Assembly: GCF_011605345.1 (NCBI RefSeq)
Contig: NZ_JAAOXM010000010.1
Coordinates: forward strand, 124,001-188,000
DNA: 64,000 nucleotides
Source: Burkholderia sp. D-99
Lineage (GTDB): Bacteria; Pseudomonadota; Gammaproteobacteria; Burkholderiales; Burkholderiaceae
Direction: 5' to 3'
Under the pieces are notes generated by a model, which did not search any database, was not told the origin of the DNA, and worked only from the letters and a program-made list of their open reading frames with translations. Of this stretch, positions 19,136 through 27,309 are shown piece by piece; the first letter of the stretch is position 1; every line of letters begins with the position of its first letter. The position numbers and the translations under genes are program-made.

Positions 19136-19411
19136 GATGACAGTGGTCTCCGGTTGCCGCGTTGTTCTCGATGGGTCAAATGGGCACTCAACCGTCCTTA
19201 ACGACCACCCGCGACGCAACTTGAGGTTCGACTGGTCAGACCGCCCAAAAAAAGTGGCGAACCCATGCCGGCGACGGCACGCGAGATGGATACCCCCGAC
19301 GGGTTAACACGCCGGCGGGATGGGAAAACCGGCGGTTCGGCGCATACTCGGGCGTTCCGACATCCATCGTTGCGGAGCCGGCCGCGCCGGTCCCGCCTAC
19401 CGAAACCGCCC

Positions 19412-20233
19412 ATGAAACTGAAGCTCGACATCGTCCAGCTCGCCGGTCGCGACGGCGACACACCCTACAACCTGCAGCGCACGCTCGACGCGATCGCGAC
19501 CTGCGCACCGGGCACCGACATCGTGATGTTCCCGGAAGCGCAGCTCACCGGCTTCCTCGATCCGTCGAATCTCGCCGAATGCGCCGAGCCGCTCGATGGC
19601 CCGAGCGTCGGCGCGGTCATCGCGGCCGCACGCGCGCGTGACGTTGCCGTCGTGGTCGGGCTGATCGAGAACGACAGCGGCCGCTTCTACAACACTACCG
19701 TGTTCGTCACGCCGGGCGGCATCGCGCTGCGCTATCGCAAGACGCATCTGTGGGTGAGCGAGCACGGCGTCGTGCTGCCCGGCGACCGTTACGCGACGAT
19801 CGAATGGCACGGCGTGCGGATCGGCCTGCTGATCTGCTACGACAACGAATTCCCCGAAACCGGCCGCGCGCTCGCCGAACTCGGCGCCGAGCTGATCCTC
19901 ATCACCGACGGCAACATGGAGCCGTACCGCCCGGTCCACCGCACGTCGGCAACGGCGCGGGCGATGGAGAACCAGGTGTTCGCGGTGGTCGCCAACCGCG
20001 TCGGCGGCAGCACGCACGATGTCGTATTCGCGGGCGGCAGCCTCGCGGCCGATCCGTTCGGCAACCTGATCTTCGAGGCCGGCAACACCGAATCGCGTCA
20101 CGCGGTCGAACTCGATTTCGACCAGCTCGCCGTGTCGCGCGCGGTCTACGACTATCGCAGGGATCGGCGCCTGCACCTCGCCGGCGAACGTATCGAGCAC
20201 GCCAACGGCCTTCGCGAACTGCTGATTCCGTAA
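19412..20233 (+). CDS. Carbon-nitrogen hydrolase (nitrilase superfamily)
   Basis: 273 residues with the full catalytic triad: Glu42 in PEAQLTG, Lys110 in RKTHLW, and Cys142 in LICYDNEFPE. The superfamily hydrolyses nitriles, amides or N-carbamoyl compounds; the exact substrate cannot be read from sequence. It is cytoplasmic. ATG 19412 (MKLKLDIVQLAGR) begins the first core strand; in-frame sequence upstream is non-coding in character. It diverges from the chemoreceptor gene across about 276 bp and converges on the AtuA operon. Confidence 0.9.
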   Translation: MKLKLDIVQLAGRDGDTPYNLQRTLDAIATCAPGTDIVMFPEAQLTGFLDPSNLAECAEPLDGPSVGAVIAAARARDVAVVVGLIENDSGRFYNTTVFVTPGGIALRYRKTHLWVSEHGVVLPGDRYATIEWHGVRIGLLICYDNEFPETGRALAELGAELILITDGNMEPYRPVHRTSATARAMENQVFAVVANRVGGSTHDVVFAGGSLAADPFGNLIFEAGNTESRHAVELDFDQLAVSRAVYDYRRDRRLHLAGERIEHANGLRELLIP

Positions 20234-20263
20234 GCGCTCGCCCGCCCGGCGCGGCGCCCTCCG

Positions 20264-20578
20264 TCACGCCGGGTCGGGCACCTCGATCGCCAGCAGCGCC
20301 GAACTGACCGACTTGCCGTGTGCGTCGAGCGCGAGCGAGCGCGTGACGCCGCCGCCGAGCGCATCGCGCAGCACGAAATTGAATGCACCGAGCGCCGGCA
20401 GTTCGTAACGCACGACGTCGCCGTGCACGATGCCCGCGAGCCACGCCTTCACCGCGTCGGCATCGAGGTACATGCGCAGATGATCGTAATGGCGCGGATC
20501 GCGGCAAATCACCGATACGTTCAGCGTATTGCCCTTGTCGCCGGTGCGCGCATGCGCGAGTTCACGCAGTTGCATCAT
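20264..20578 (-). CDS. AtuA-like C-terminal domain protein (small subunit)
   Basis: 104 residues starting MMQLRELAHARTGDKGNTLN, the hallmark of the small C-terminal domain that follows AtuA/DUF1446 proteins, where it is often fused to them. Here it is a separate gene whose ATG overlaps the AtuA stop (ATGA), so the two products are probably made together as a complex. A second ATG at 20575 is also possible. Confidence 0.85.
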   Translation of the reverse strand: MMQLRELAHARTGDKGNTLNVSVICRDPRHYDHLRMYLDADAVKAWLAGIVHGDVVRYELPALGAFNFVLRDALGGGVTRSLALDAHGKSVSSALLAIEVPDPA

Positions 20579-21939
20579 GCCTCCACGAATGAAAACGACG
20601 GCGTCACGGCCGCGCGCGGCAACAGCACCGACTGCACGGCGATCACCTCGCGCGTCGACTTGAACGCGCCGCCGCCGCCGGCCGGCCCGTTCGTATAGAG
20701 CGTCTCGACTTCATTGCCGATCCGCGCCGCTTCGGCGGCGCTCGCCGCGCGGCCGGCCACCCGCACACGCACCTCGGCCGGCTCGCCGCGCACGGCCGGC
20801 GTCGCGTCGCCATACAGCGCATCGACGCCGATCAGGTCGAAGCGCAATTCGGTCGCGGCGACGCCGGTCAATGCCAGCCGCTCGCGGACGATCTCGAGCG
20901 CAAGGCGCGCGCGTTCAAGCGCGCCCGGGCCACCGTACGAGATCTGGCCTTCGCCGATCCAGCCGTCGACGTAAGCCACCGACACCTTCAGCGTGTCGGG
21001 CCGCGCCGTGCCACGCCCGCCCGTCACGCGCACGCGGTCCGGCGCCTCCTCGGCAACGGTGACTCGCGTGAAATCCGCGACGACGTCGGGCTGCAGGTAA
21101 CGCGCCGGATCGTGGATCTCGTAGAGCAGCTGTTCCTTGCAGGTCGCCGCGCTCACGCGGCCGCCCGCGTGCGGCACCTTCGTGATCACGACCGAGCCAT
21201 CGGCCGCGACTTCGCCGATCGGGAAGCCGAGCCGCGCGAGGTTCGGCACGTCCTTGTAGCCGGGGTCGGCGAAATAGCCGCCCGTCACCTGCCCCGCGCA
21301 TTCGAGCAGGTGGCCGACGACCGTCGCAGCCCCGAGCGTGTCCCAGTCGTCCATCCGCCAGCCGAACGCGTGGATCAGCGGCGCGGCGAACAGCGACGGA
21401 TCGGCGACACGCCCGGTCAGCACGACGTCCGCACCGGCCGCAAGCGCGTCGACGATCGGTGCGGCGCCGAGGTACGCGTTCGCGGACACGATGCGGTCGC
21501 GATACGCGGCGACGTCGTCGCCCGATTCCTCGAAGCGGAACGCGCCGCTCAGCACCACGTCGAGCACGTCGTCGCCTTCGACCGCCGCGACTTTCAGCCC
21601 CGCGATACCGAGCGACTGCGCGATCTGCGCGGTGCGCCGCGCGGCAGCACGCGGATTCGCCGCGCCCATGTTCGACACGATGCGCACGCGTTTCGCCGCC
21701 GCGACCGGCAGCACGGCGCGCATCCGCGCGTCGAGCAGCGGGTCGTAGCCGAGTGCCGGATCGTTGCGCCGTGCCTGCTGCGCGATCGCGATCGTGCGCT
21801 CGGCCAGGCATTCGAAGACGAGATAGTCCAACTGCCCGTGTTCGGCCAGTTCGACCGCGGGCTCGATGCGGTCGCCCGAGTAGCCGGCACCCGCGCCGAT
21901 GCGCACGCGCCGTTCAGGTTGCTTTGCTGTCATGTCCAT
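20575..21939 (-). CDS. AtuA family protein (DUF1446)
   Basis: 454 residues of the AtuA family, named from the acyclic terpene utilisation cluster of Pseudomonas. The N-terminal GAGAGYSGDRIEPAVELAE and the later SNMGAANP motif are family hallmarks. The biochemical role is unproven; in many genomes the gene accompanies organic-acid transporters rather than terpene genes, as here. It is cytoplasmic. Transporter gene upstream by 33 bp, small subunit overlapping downstream. Confidence 0.87.
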   Translation of the reverse strand: MDMTAKQPERRVRIGAGAGYSGDRIEPAVELAEHGQLDYLVFECLAERTIAIAQQARRNDPALGYDPLLDARMRAVLPVAAAKRVRIVSNMGAANPRAAARRTAQIAQSLGIAGLKVAAVEGDDVLDVVLSGAFRFEESGDDVAAYRDRIVSANAYLGAAPIVDALAAGADVVLTGRVADPSLFAAPLIHAFGWRMDDWDTLGAATVVGHLLECAGQVTGGYFADPGYKDVPNLARLGFPIGEVAADGSVVITKVPHAGGRVSAATCKEQLLYEIHDPARYLQPDVVADFTRVTVAEEAPDRVRVTGGRGTARPDTLKVSVAYVDGWIGEGQISYGGPGALERARLALEIVRERLALTGVAATELRFDLIGVDALYGDATPAVRGEPAEVRVRVAGRAASAAEAARIGNEVETLYTNGPAGGGGAFKSTREVIAVQSVLLPRAAVTPSFSFVEA

Positions 21940-21972
21940 ACCGTCGTTTGGCGGGTGCGCCGCCGGGAAAAG

Positions 21973-23280
21973 TCAAAAGATGCCCAGCACGACGCACGCG
22001 ATCGTCATGACGATCGAGGCGCCGAACAGCAGCGGGAACGTGAATTTCTGGTGCTCGGCCAGCTCGATGCCGCACAGGCCGACCACGAGGAACGTCGCGG
22101 GCGTCAGCGGGCTGACCGGGAACCCGGTCGTCATCTGGCCGAGCAGCGCGGCCTGCCCGACCTGCCCGACCTGCACGGCCGGCACGCCAAGCTGGCCGGC
22201 CACTTCCGCGATCACGGGCAGCACGCCGAAGTAGAACGAATCGGGATCGAACAGCATGCTGAGCGGCATCGACGCGAAGCCGAGCACGACCGGGATGTGG
22301 CCGGCCATCGACGGCGGCACGAAGCCGACCGCCGCCTGCGCCATCGCCTTCAGCATGCCGCTGCCCTGCATGATCCCCGTGAACACGCCGGCCGCGAGCA
22401 GGATGCCGGCCATCATCAGCGCCGCGCGCGCATGCGCGTCGATGCGCTTTCGCTGCATGTCGACGTCCGGGTAGTTCACCATCAACGCGATGCACAGCCC
22501 GACCATGAACATGATCGCGGGCGGGATCTTCTCGCCCATCACGACCATCGTGCCGAGCACGACGAGCGTCAGCACGAGGTTGAACCAGAACAGGTGCGGC
22601 CGGCGCAGCGCCTGCTCGTCGGGTGTCAGCTCGCGCTTGGGCAGCGGGATGGACGCATCGTCGCGCGACAGGCCGAGCCGCTTCTCCTCGCGCCGCCCGA
22701 GCCAGTACGCGACGCCGAACACGAACACCAGGCCGATCGCCTGCACCGGAATCAGCGGGTTGAACAGCGCCGACACCGGCAGGTGCAGCGACGCCGACGC
22801 GCGGATCATCGGCCCCGTCCACGGCAGGAAGTTGATGCCCGCGGCCATCGACACCGCGGCAGCCAGCACGCGCCGGTCCATCTTCAGCCGGTCGTACAGC
22901 GGCAGCACGGCCGGAATCGTCACGAGAAAGCACACGGCGCCCGAGCCGTCGAGGTGGATCAGCAGCGCGAGCAGCGTCGTGCCCATCACGATGCGCGTCG
23001 GCCGCGTGCCGACCGCGCGCAGGATGCGGTCGATGATCGGGTCGAGCGTGCCGGCGTCGGTGATCGTGCCGAAATAGAGGATCGCGAACACGAACATCCC
23101 GACCACGGGCGCGAGCCCCTTCAGCCCGTCAATGACGAACTTGCTGGTGTGCAGCCCGAAGCCGCCGATCAGCGAGGCGGCGATCGGCACGATGATCAGC
23201 GCGACGAGCGGCGACATCCGCTTCGACAGAATCGCGGCCAGCAGCACGACGATCGTGCCAAGCCCGAGTAACGGCAGCAT
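21973..23280 (-). CDS. CitMHS-family citrate/organic-acid:cation symporter
   Basis: 435 residues, about 11-12 hydrophobic segments, matching the CitMHS transporters that import metal-citrate complexes with protons. It is first in a three-gene operon with the split AtuA pair, and a LysR gene diverges 97 bp away. Together these suggest uptake and catabolism of a di- or tricarboxylic acid, with the substrate inferred only from family membership. Confidence 0.88.
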   Translation of the reverse strand: MLPLLGLGTIVVLLAAILSKRMSPLVALIIVPIAASLIGGFGLHTSKFVIDGLKGLAPVVGMFVFAILYFGTITDAGTLDPIIDRILRAVGTRPTRIVMGTTLLALLIHLDGSGAVCFLVTIPAVLPLYDRLKMDRRVLAAAVSMAAGINFLPWTGPMIRASASLHLPVSALFNPLIPVQAIGLVFVFGVAYWLGRREEKRLGLSRDDASIPLPKRELTPDEQALRRPHLFWFNLVLTLVVLGTMVVMGEKIPPAIMFMVGLCIALMVNYPDVDMQRKRIDAHARAALMMAGILLAAGVFTGIMQGSGMLKAMAQAAVGFVPPSMAGHIPVVLGFASMPLSMLFDPDSFYFGVLPVIAEVAGQLGVPAVQVGQVGQAALLGQMTTGFPVSPLTPATFLVVGLCGIELAEHQKFTFPLLFGASIVMTIACVVLGIF

Positions 23281-23377
23281 CCGTGTCTCCTACCTTGTCT
23301 TTTGTTGGAGACGAGCGTAAGGTCGGCGCAGCGATAGCACAATTGAAATGATTTGATCGCAGCAATCACGAACCGTT

Positions 23378-24274
23378 ATGGATCTGAATCTTCGCGACAT
23401 TCGCGCGTTCGTCACCGTCGCGCAGGCCGGCAACTTCACGCGCGCGGCCGCGCGGCTGCACCTGTCGCAGCCGGCGCTGACCGTGCAGATCCGCCGGCTC
23501 GAGGAAATCGTCGGCGCGCGCCTGTTCGACCGCAACAGCCGCAGCGTGGCGCTCACGCAGACCGGGCGCGAGCTGCTGCCGCTGCTGCAACGCTCGCTCG
23601 ACGACATGGAGCGCGTGCTGCGCGATGCGCGCGCGCTCGGCGAAGGCACGAGCGGCACGGTGCGGCTCGCGTGCCTGCCGACCTTCGCGTCCAGCGTGCT
23701 GCCGGAGCTGATCCAGTCGTTCCGGCGCGACGTGCCGCGTGCGGGCTTCGAGATCCGCGACGGCGTCGCGAGCCTCGTCACCGCGCTCGTGCGCAACGAG
23801 GAGGCCGATCTCGGCTTGACGGGCGGCGATACGTTCGATGCGTCGCTGGAGGTGCTGTATGCAGGCGCCGACCGGCTCGTTGCCGTATGCCCGAAGGATC
23901 ATCCGCTCGCGCGCAAGCGCCGCGTGAGCACCGCCGATGTCGCGGCCGTGCCGCTCGTGCTCACCGCGCAGGGCACGAGCGTGCGCAGCGTCGTCGATGC
24001 CGCGCTGGACGCGGCCGGCTGCACGCCCGACATCGCGTGCGAACCGACCTACATGATGACGGCCGTCGCGATGGTGCGCGGCGGCCTCGGCGTGACGATC
24101 CTGCCCGCGACCGCGCGCGAGGTACGCGCCGAGCCCGAGCTGGTCGCGAGGCCGATCGACGATCCCGCGTTCGTGCGGCCGATCGCGCTCGTCACGAAGC
24201 GCGGCCGCACGCTGCCGCGCGTCGCGCAGGCGTTCGCCGAAGCGATGCTGGCGGAATTGAAAAAGCGCGCGTGA
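23378..24274 (+). CDS. LysR-type regulator of the AtuA/CitMHS operon
   Basis: 298 residues. N-terminal winged HTH (DLNLRDIRAFVTVAQAGNFT, then AARLHLSQPALTVQIRRLEE), then a periplasmic-binding-protein-like effector domain. Divergent placement 97 bp from the transporter operon is the classic LysR arrangement, so it most likely controls that operon with a pathway metabolite as coinducer. The specific coinducer is not readable. Confidence 0.93.
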   Translation: MDLNLRDIRAFVTVAQAGNFTRAAARLHLSQPALTVQIRRLEEIVGARLFDRNSRSVALTQTGRELLPLLQRSLDDMERVLRDARALGEGTSGTVRLACLPTFASSVLPELIQSFRRDVPRAGFEIRDGVASLVTALVRNEEADLGLTGGDTFDASLEVLYAGADRLVAVCPKDHPLARKRRVSTADVAAVPLVLTAQGTSVRSVVDAALDAAGCTPDIACEPTYMMTAVAMVRGGLGVTILPATAREVRAEPELVARPIDDPAFVRPIALVTKRGRTLPRVAQAFAEAMLAELKKRA

Positions 24275-24313
24275 ACCGCGCGCCCTGAGCGAAACCGGAA
24301 GATCGCGTGACGC

Positions 24314-24898
24314 TTACGGTGCGTCCGGATCGACGTGCAGCGATTCGCCGATCGCATAGAAATTGCCGCCCGCGATGTAGTGCAGGCTGCGCAGCGCGGG
24401 ATCGGCCGATTCGAAATACCAGTGGCCGTCGCGGAACACGCGCGTGTCGGACCACGCACCGACCACTTCGCCGATGAACAAATCGTAGGTCTGCTGGTTG
24501 TGCGGCTCGGGAATCAGCTTGCACGCGAGCCAGCCCGAGCATCCGGCGACAAACGGCAGGTCGTGGCCGTCGACGTCGAACAGCGTGACGCCCGCTTCGC
24601 GCAGCTTGTCGGGCCGCTCGGCGAGACTGTGGCTGCCGACCGCGTGCGTGAGCCGCAGCTGCGCGGCCGTCGGCACCTGGATCACGAACGTGCCGCTGCG
24701 CTCGACGAGCTCGCGCGTCTTCGCGGACTTGTCGAGCACGACCGTCAGCTTCGGCGGCAGGAAGTCCAGCGCGCACGCCCACGCGGCGGCCATCACGTTG
24801 TCGATGCCGCCGTGGCGGGCCGACACGAGCACGGTCGGCCCGTGGTTGAGAAGACGGTAGGCTTTCTTCAGCTCCACCGGAGCGATATGACTGTCCAT
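24314..24898 (-). CDS. Flavin reductase family protein
   Basis: 194 residues of the flavin reductase/FMN-binding split-barrel family (NHGPTVLVSARHGGIDNVMA, PPKLTVVLDKSAKTRELVE and GEVVGAWSD are typical). Such proteins supply reduced flavin to two-component monooxygenases or act as oxidoreductases. The start at 24898 is supported by AAGGA six bases upstream. It is convergent with the LysR gene; no partner oxygenase is adjacent, so its partner is unknown. Confidence 0.83.
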   Translation of the reverse strand: MDSHIAPVELKKAYRLLNHGPTVLVSARHGGIDNVMAAAWACALDFLPPKLTVVLDKSAKTRELVERSGTFVIQVPTAAQLRLTHAVGSHSLAERPDKLREAGVTLFDVDGHDLPFVAGCSGWLACKLIPEPHNQQTYDLFIGEVVGAWSDTRVFRDGHWYFESADPALRSLHYIAGGNFYAIGESLHVDPDAP

Positions 24899-25030
24899 AC
24901 GGGTTCCTTGGAGAACGGCGCGCACGGACGAAGGCCATGCGGCGCGGCACCGGCCGGCGCGCGTGCGCGCGGCCCGGCCGAAGGCCGCATTCTCGCACCC
25001 AATTTCAATCGGCGCTGACGGCCCCGTGCG

Positions 25031-25456
25031 TCACTTCGCGAACAACTGGCCGATGTCGCGGAACGCCTTGAACTCGAGCGCATTGCCGCATGGATCGAAC
25101 AGGAACATCGTCGCCTGTTCGCCAACCTGGCCCTGGAACCGCACGTACGGCTCGATCACGAAGGTGACGCCGAACGACCTCAGCCGCTCGGCCAGCGCTT
25201 CCCAGCTCGCCCAGTCGAGCACGATCCCGAAATGCGGCACCGGCACGTCGTGACCGTCGACCGCATTCGTATGCGCGCCTTCCTGCGACGCGGTCTTCGG
25301 ATGCTCATGGATCACGAGCTGGTGCCCGTAGAAGTCGAAGTCGACCCACTGCGCGCTCGAGCGCCCTTCTGCCAGCCCGAACACACGGCCGTAGAAATCG
25401 CGCGCGGCCGCCAGATCGTAGACCGGAATCGCCAGGTGAAACGGGGAAAGACTCAT
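25031..25456 (-). CDS. VOC-family (glyoxalase/dioxygenase fold) protein
   Basis: 141 residues with two beta-alpha-beta-beta-beta units. The N-terminal [20 protein letters not shown] and C-terminal [14 protein letters not shown] are characteristic, and the His in FHLAIP, the His in VPHFGI and the Glu in ALEFK are the likely metal ligands. A glyoxalase-like dioxygenase or isomerase function is possible, with unknown substrate. It diverges from a LysR gene 112 bp away, its probable regulator. Confidence 0.85.
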   Translation of the reverse strand: MSLSPFHLAIPVYDLAAARDFYGRVFGLAEGRSSAQWVDFDFYGHQLVIHEHPKTASQEGAHTNAVDGHDVPVPHFGIVLDWASWEALAERLRSFGVTFVIEPYVRFQGQVGEQATMFLFDPCGNALEFKAFRDIGQLFAK

Positions 25457-25568
25457 GGTTGCCTCGTGATGGAACGCTCGCGTGACGCGAGGACGGCACC
25501 ATGGTAGTCAAGGTCAAGCAGAAATTAAATCAATATATAGTTGCACCATTCACAAACGGAATTGATGA

Positions 25569-26459
25569 ATGATCCGCGAACTGAAAACCCTCGTCGCCGT
25601 CGCCCGGGAAGGCACGTTCGCCGCGGCCGGCCACCGCATCGGGCTCACGCAAGCGGCCGTGAGCGCGCAGATGCAGCGCCTCGAAGCCGAACTCGGCTTC
25701 GCGCTGTTCGACCGGCAAGGCCGGTCGGCTCGGCTCAACGAAATGGGTCATCACGTGCTCGGCCAGGCGCAAGCGCTGCTCGGCCTGTACGAGAACCTGA
25801 GCTCGACCGCGCCCGGCTCGCCGGCCGCCGTGCGCGTGACGATCGGCGCGATTGCGTCGGTGCAGAGTGCGCTGCTGCCGGCCGCGCTGGCCGATTTCCA
25901 TCGTAGCCATCCCGGCTGCCGGACGCGCGTGATACCGGGGCTGTCGATCGAACTGGTCAATCGGGTCGACGCGGGCGAGATCGACATGGCCACGATCATC
26001 CGGCCGCCGTTTTCGCTGCAGAGCGACCTGCACTGGACGACGCTCGCGCAGGAACCGTTCCGGCTGATCGTGCCGCGCAGCGTGAAGGGCAAGGACTGGG
26101 CCGAACTGCTCGCGAGCGAGCCGTTCGTGCGCTACGACCGCGCGTCGTTCGGCGGCCGCCAGGTCGATCGTTTCCTGAGAAAGATGCACATCGCGGTGCG
26201 CGACACGTGTGAACTCGACGAGCTCGACGCGATCGTCAAGCTGGTCGAGCACGGCGTCGGCGTCGCGATCGTCCCGCAGACCGCCGTGTATCGCCGCTGG
26301 CCGGCCGGCGTGCGCGCGCTCGATCTCGGGCATCACACGTTCCACCGCGACATCGGGCTCGTGCATCGCGCGCGGCGGACGATGTCGGAGCCGGCGCAGC
26401 AACTGGCGCAACTGATCGAAGCGGCGTCGCGGCGGCGCTTGCCGCCGCAGGCGGCATAG
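25569..26459 (+). CDS. LysR-type transcriptional regulator
   Basis: 296 residues. HTH at the N-terminus (IRELKTLVAVAREGTFAAAG, then RIGLTQAAVSAQMQRLEAEL) followed by a substrate-binding domain. It is divergent to the VOC gene across an AT-rich 112-bp interval containing aaattaaatcaatatata (25523-25540), a likely promoter/operator. It ends 15 bp before the stop of the convergent secreted-protein gene. Confidence 0.92.
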   Translation: MIRELKTLVAVAREGTFAAAGHRIGLTQAAVSAQMQRLEAELGFALFDRQGRSARLNEMGHHVLGQAQALLGLYENLSSTAPGSPAAVRVTIGAIASVQSALLPAALADFHRSHPGCRTRVIPGLSIELVNRVDAGEIDMATIIRPPFSLQSDLHWTTLAQEPFRLIVPRSVKGKDWAELLASEPFVRYDRASFGGRQVDRFLRKMHIAVRDTCELDELDAIVKLVEHGVGVAIVPQTAVYRRWPAGVRALDLGHHTFHRDIGLVHRARRTMSEPAQQLAQLIEAASRRRLPPQAA

Positions 26460-26474
26460 CACCGATGTCGTCGA

Positions 26475-27254
26475 TCAGCGCCGACCGGCCGCCCAGTCGA
26501 CCGCCGCATCGAACAGCGCGACACCGGCCGGCGACAGGTTCACGAACGTGTCGTTGTCGAGGAAGAACATCACGCGGCGCGCCGGCGCGAGCGCTTCGTA
26601 GTCCATCGTCGCGCCCTTCTCGTACGCGAAGATCGCGGCCTTGTCGGGTTGGCCGTACACGGTCGCGATCGTGATCGCGCCGAGCCCCGGCTTGCCCCAG
26701 CTCATCGGCGCCTGCTTGCCGTACACGTTCGTCGTACCGGCCGGCAGCCCGGCCGAGATCGGGTGCGGCGCATTGACGAGCCACAGGTAGCGTTCCTTGC
26801 CCGTTTCGCCGAAGTCGACGTCATGACGCTTGCCCGTCATCGCGAGATCGTCGAGCAGGTCGTTTTCCCAGGTCACGAGCGGCTTGTCGAGCGTGCGCCA
26901 GCCGGGCCGCACGTTCTTCGACGACACCGTCGACGAAATCACGACCAGGTCGGCGTCGCGCGCCGCATCGGGCGTCGACGACTCGTCGATCAGGCGCACC
27001 GCGTAGCCGCGTTCGCCGAGATGCTGGCCGATGCGTTCGTCGACCTTCAGGTTCGGGCCGCGCAGCTGCACGAGCATCGCGACGCGCGTGACGGCCTGCG
27101 GTGCATCGGCCGCCCACGCGGGGGCGGCCGCACCCGCGCCGAGGCCCAGGCCCGCGCCGATCGCGAGCACCGAGCCCGCGATCGCGCGCAAGGTGCGACG
27201 CCGCGCACCGGCGGCCGCGGCGCGCACGGCGCCGGTCTTCATGTTCCGGTTCAT
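26475..27254 (-). CDS. Secreted protein of the iron-uptake operon (ThuA-like?)
   Basis: 259 residues with an N-terminal twin-Arg-containing basic region and a signal peptide (…GAAAPAWA, cut near residue 52). The mature part looks like a Rossmann/flavodoxin-like fold with strands ADLVVISSTV and KPLVTWENDLLDDL. This resembles ThuA/glutamine-amidotransferase-like secreted domains, but the family call is weak. It lies 55 bp downstream of the TonB receptor on the same strand, as the last gene of the Fur-regulated operon. The start at 27254 has GGAG nine bases upstream. Confidence 0.68.
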   Translation of the reverse strand: MNRNMKTGAVRAAAAGARRRTLRAIAGSVLAIGAGLGLGAGAAAPAWAADAPQAVTRVAMLVQLRGPNLKVDERIGQHLGERGYAVRLIDESSTPDAARDADLVVISSTVSSKNVRPGWRTLDKPLVTWENDLLDDLAMTGKRHDVDFGETGKERYLWLVNAPHPISAGLPAGTTNVYGKQAPMSWGKPGLGAITIATVYGQPDKAAIFAYEKGATMDYEALAPARRVMFFLDNDTFVNLSPAGVALFDAAVDWAAGRR

Positions 27255-27309
27255 CTGGATCTTCTCCGAAGCCGCGCGCCGCCGTGACGGCCGCGCGGCG
27301 ATTGCGTGG

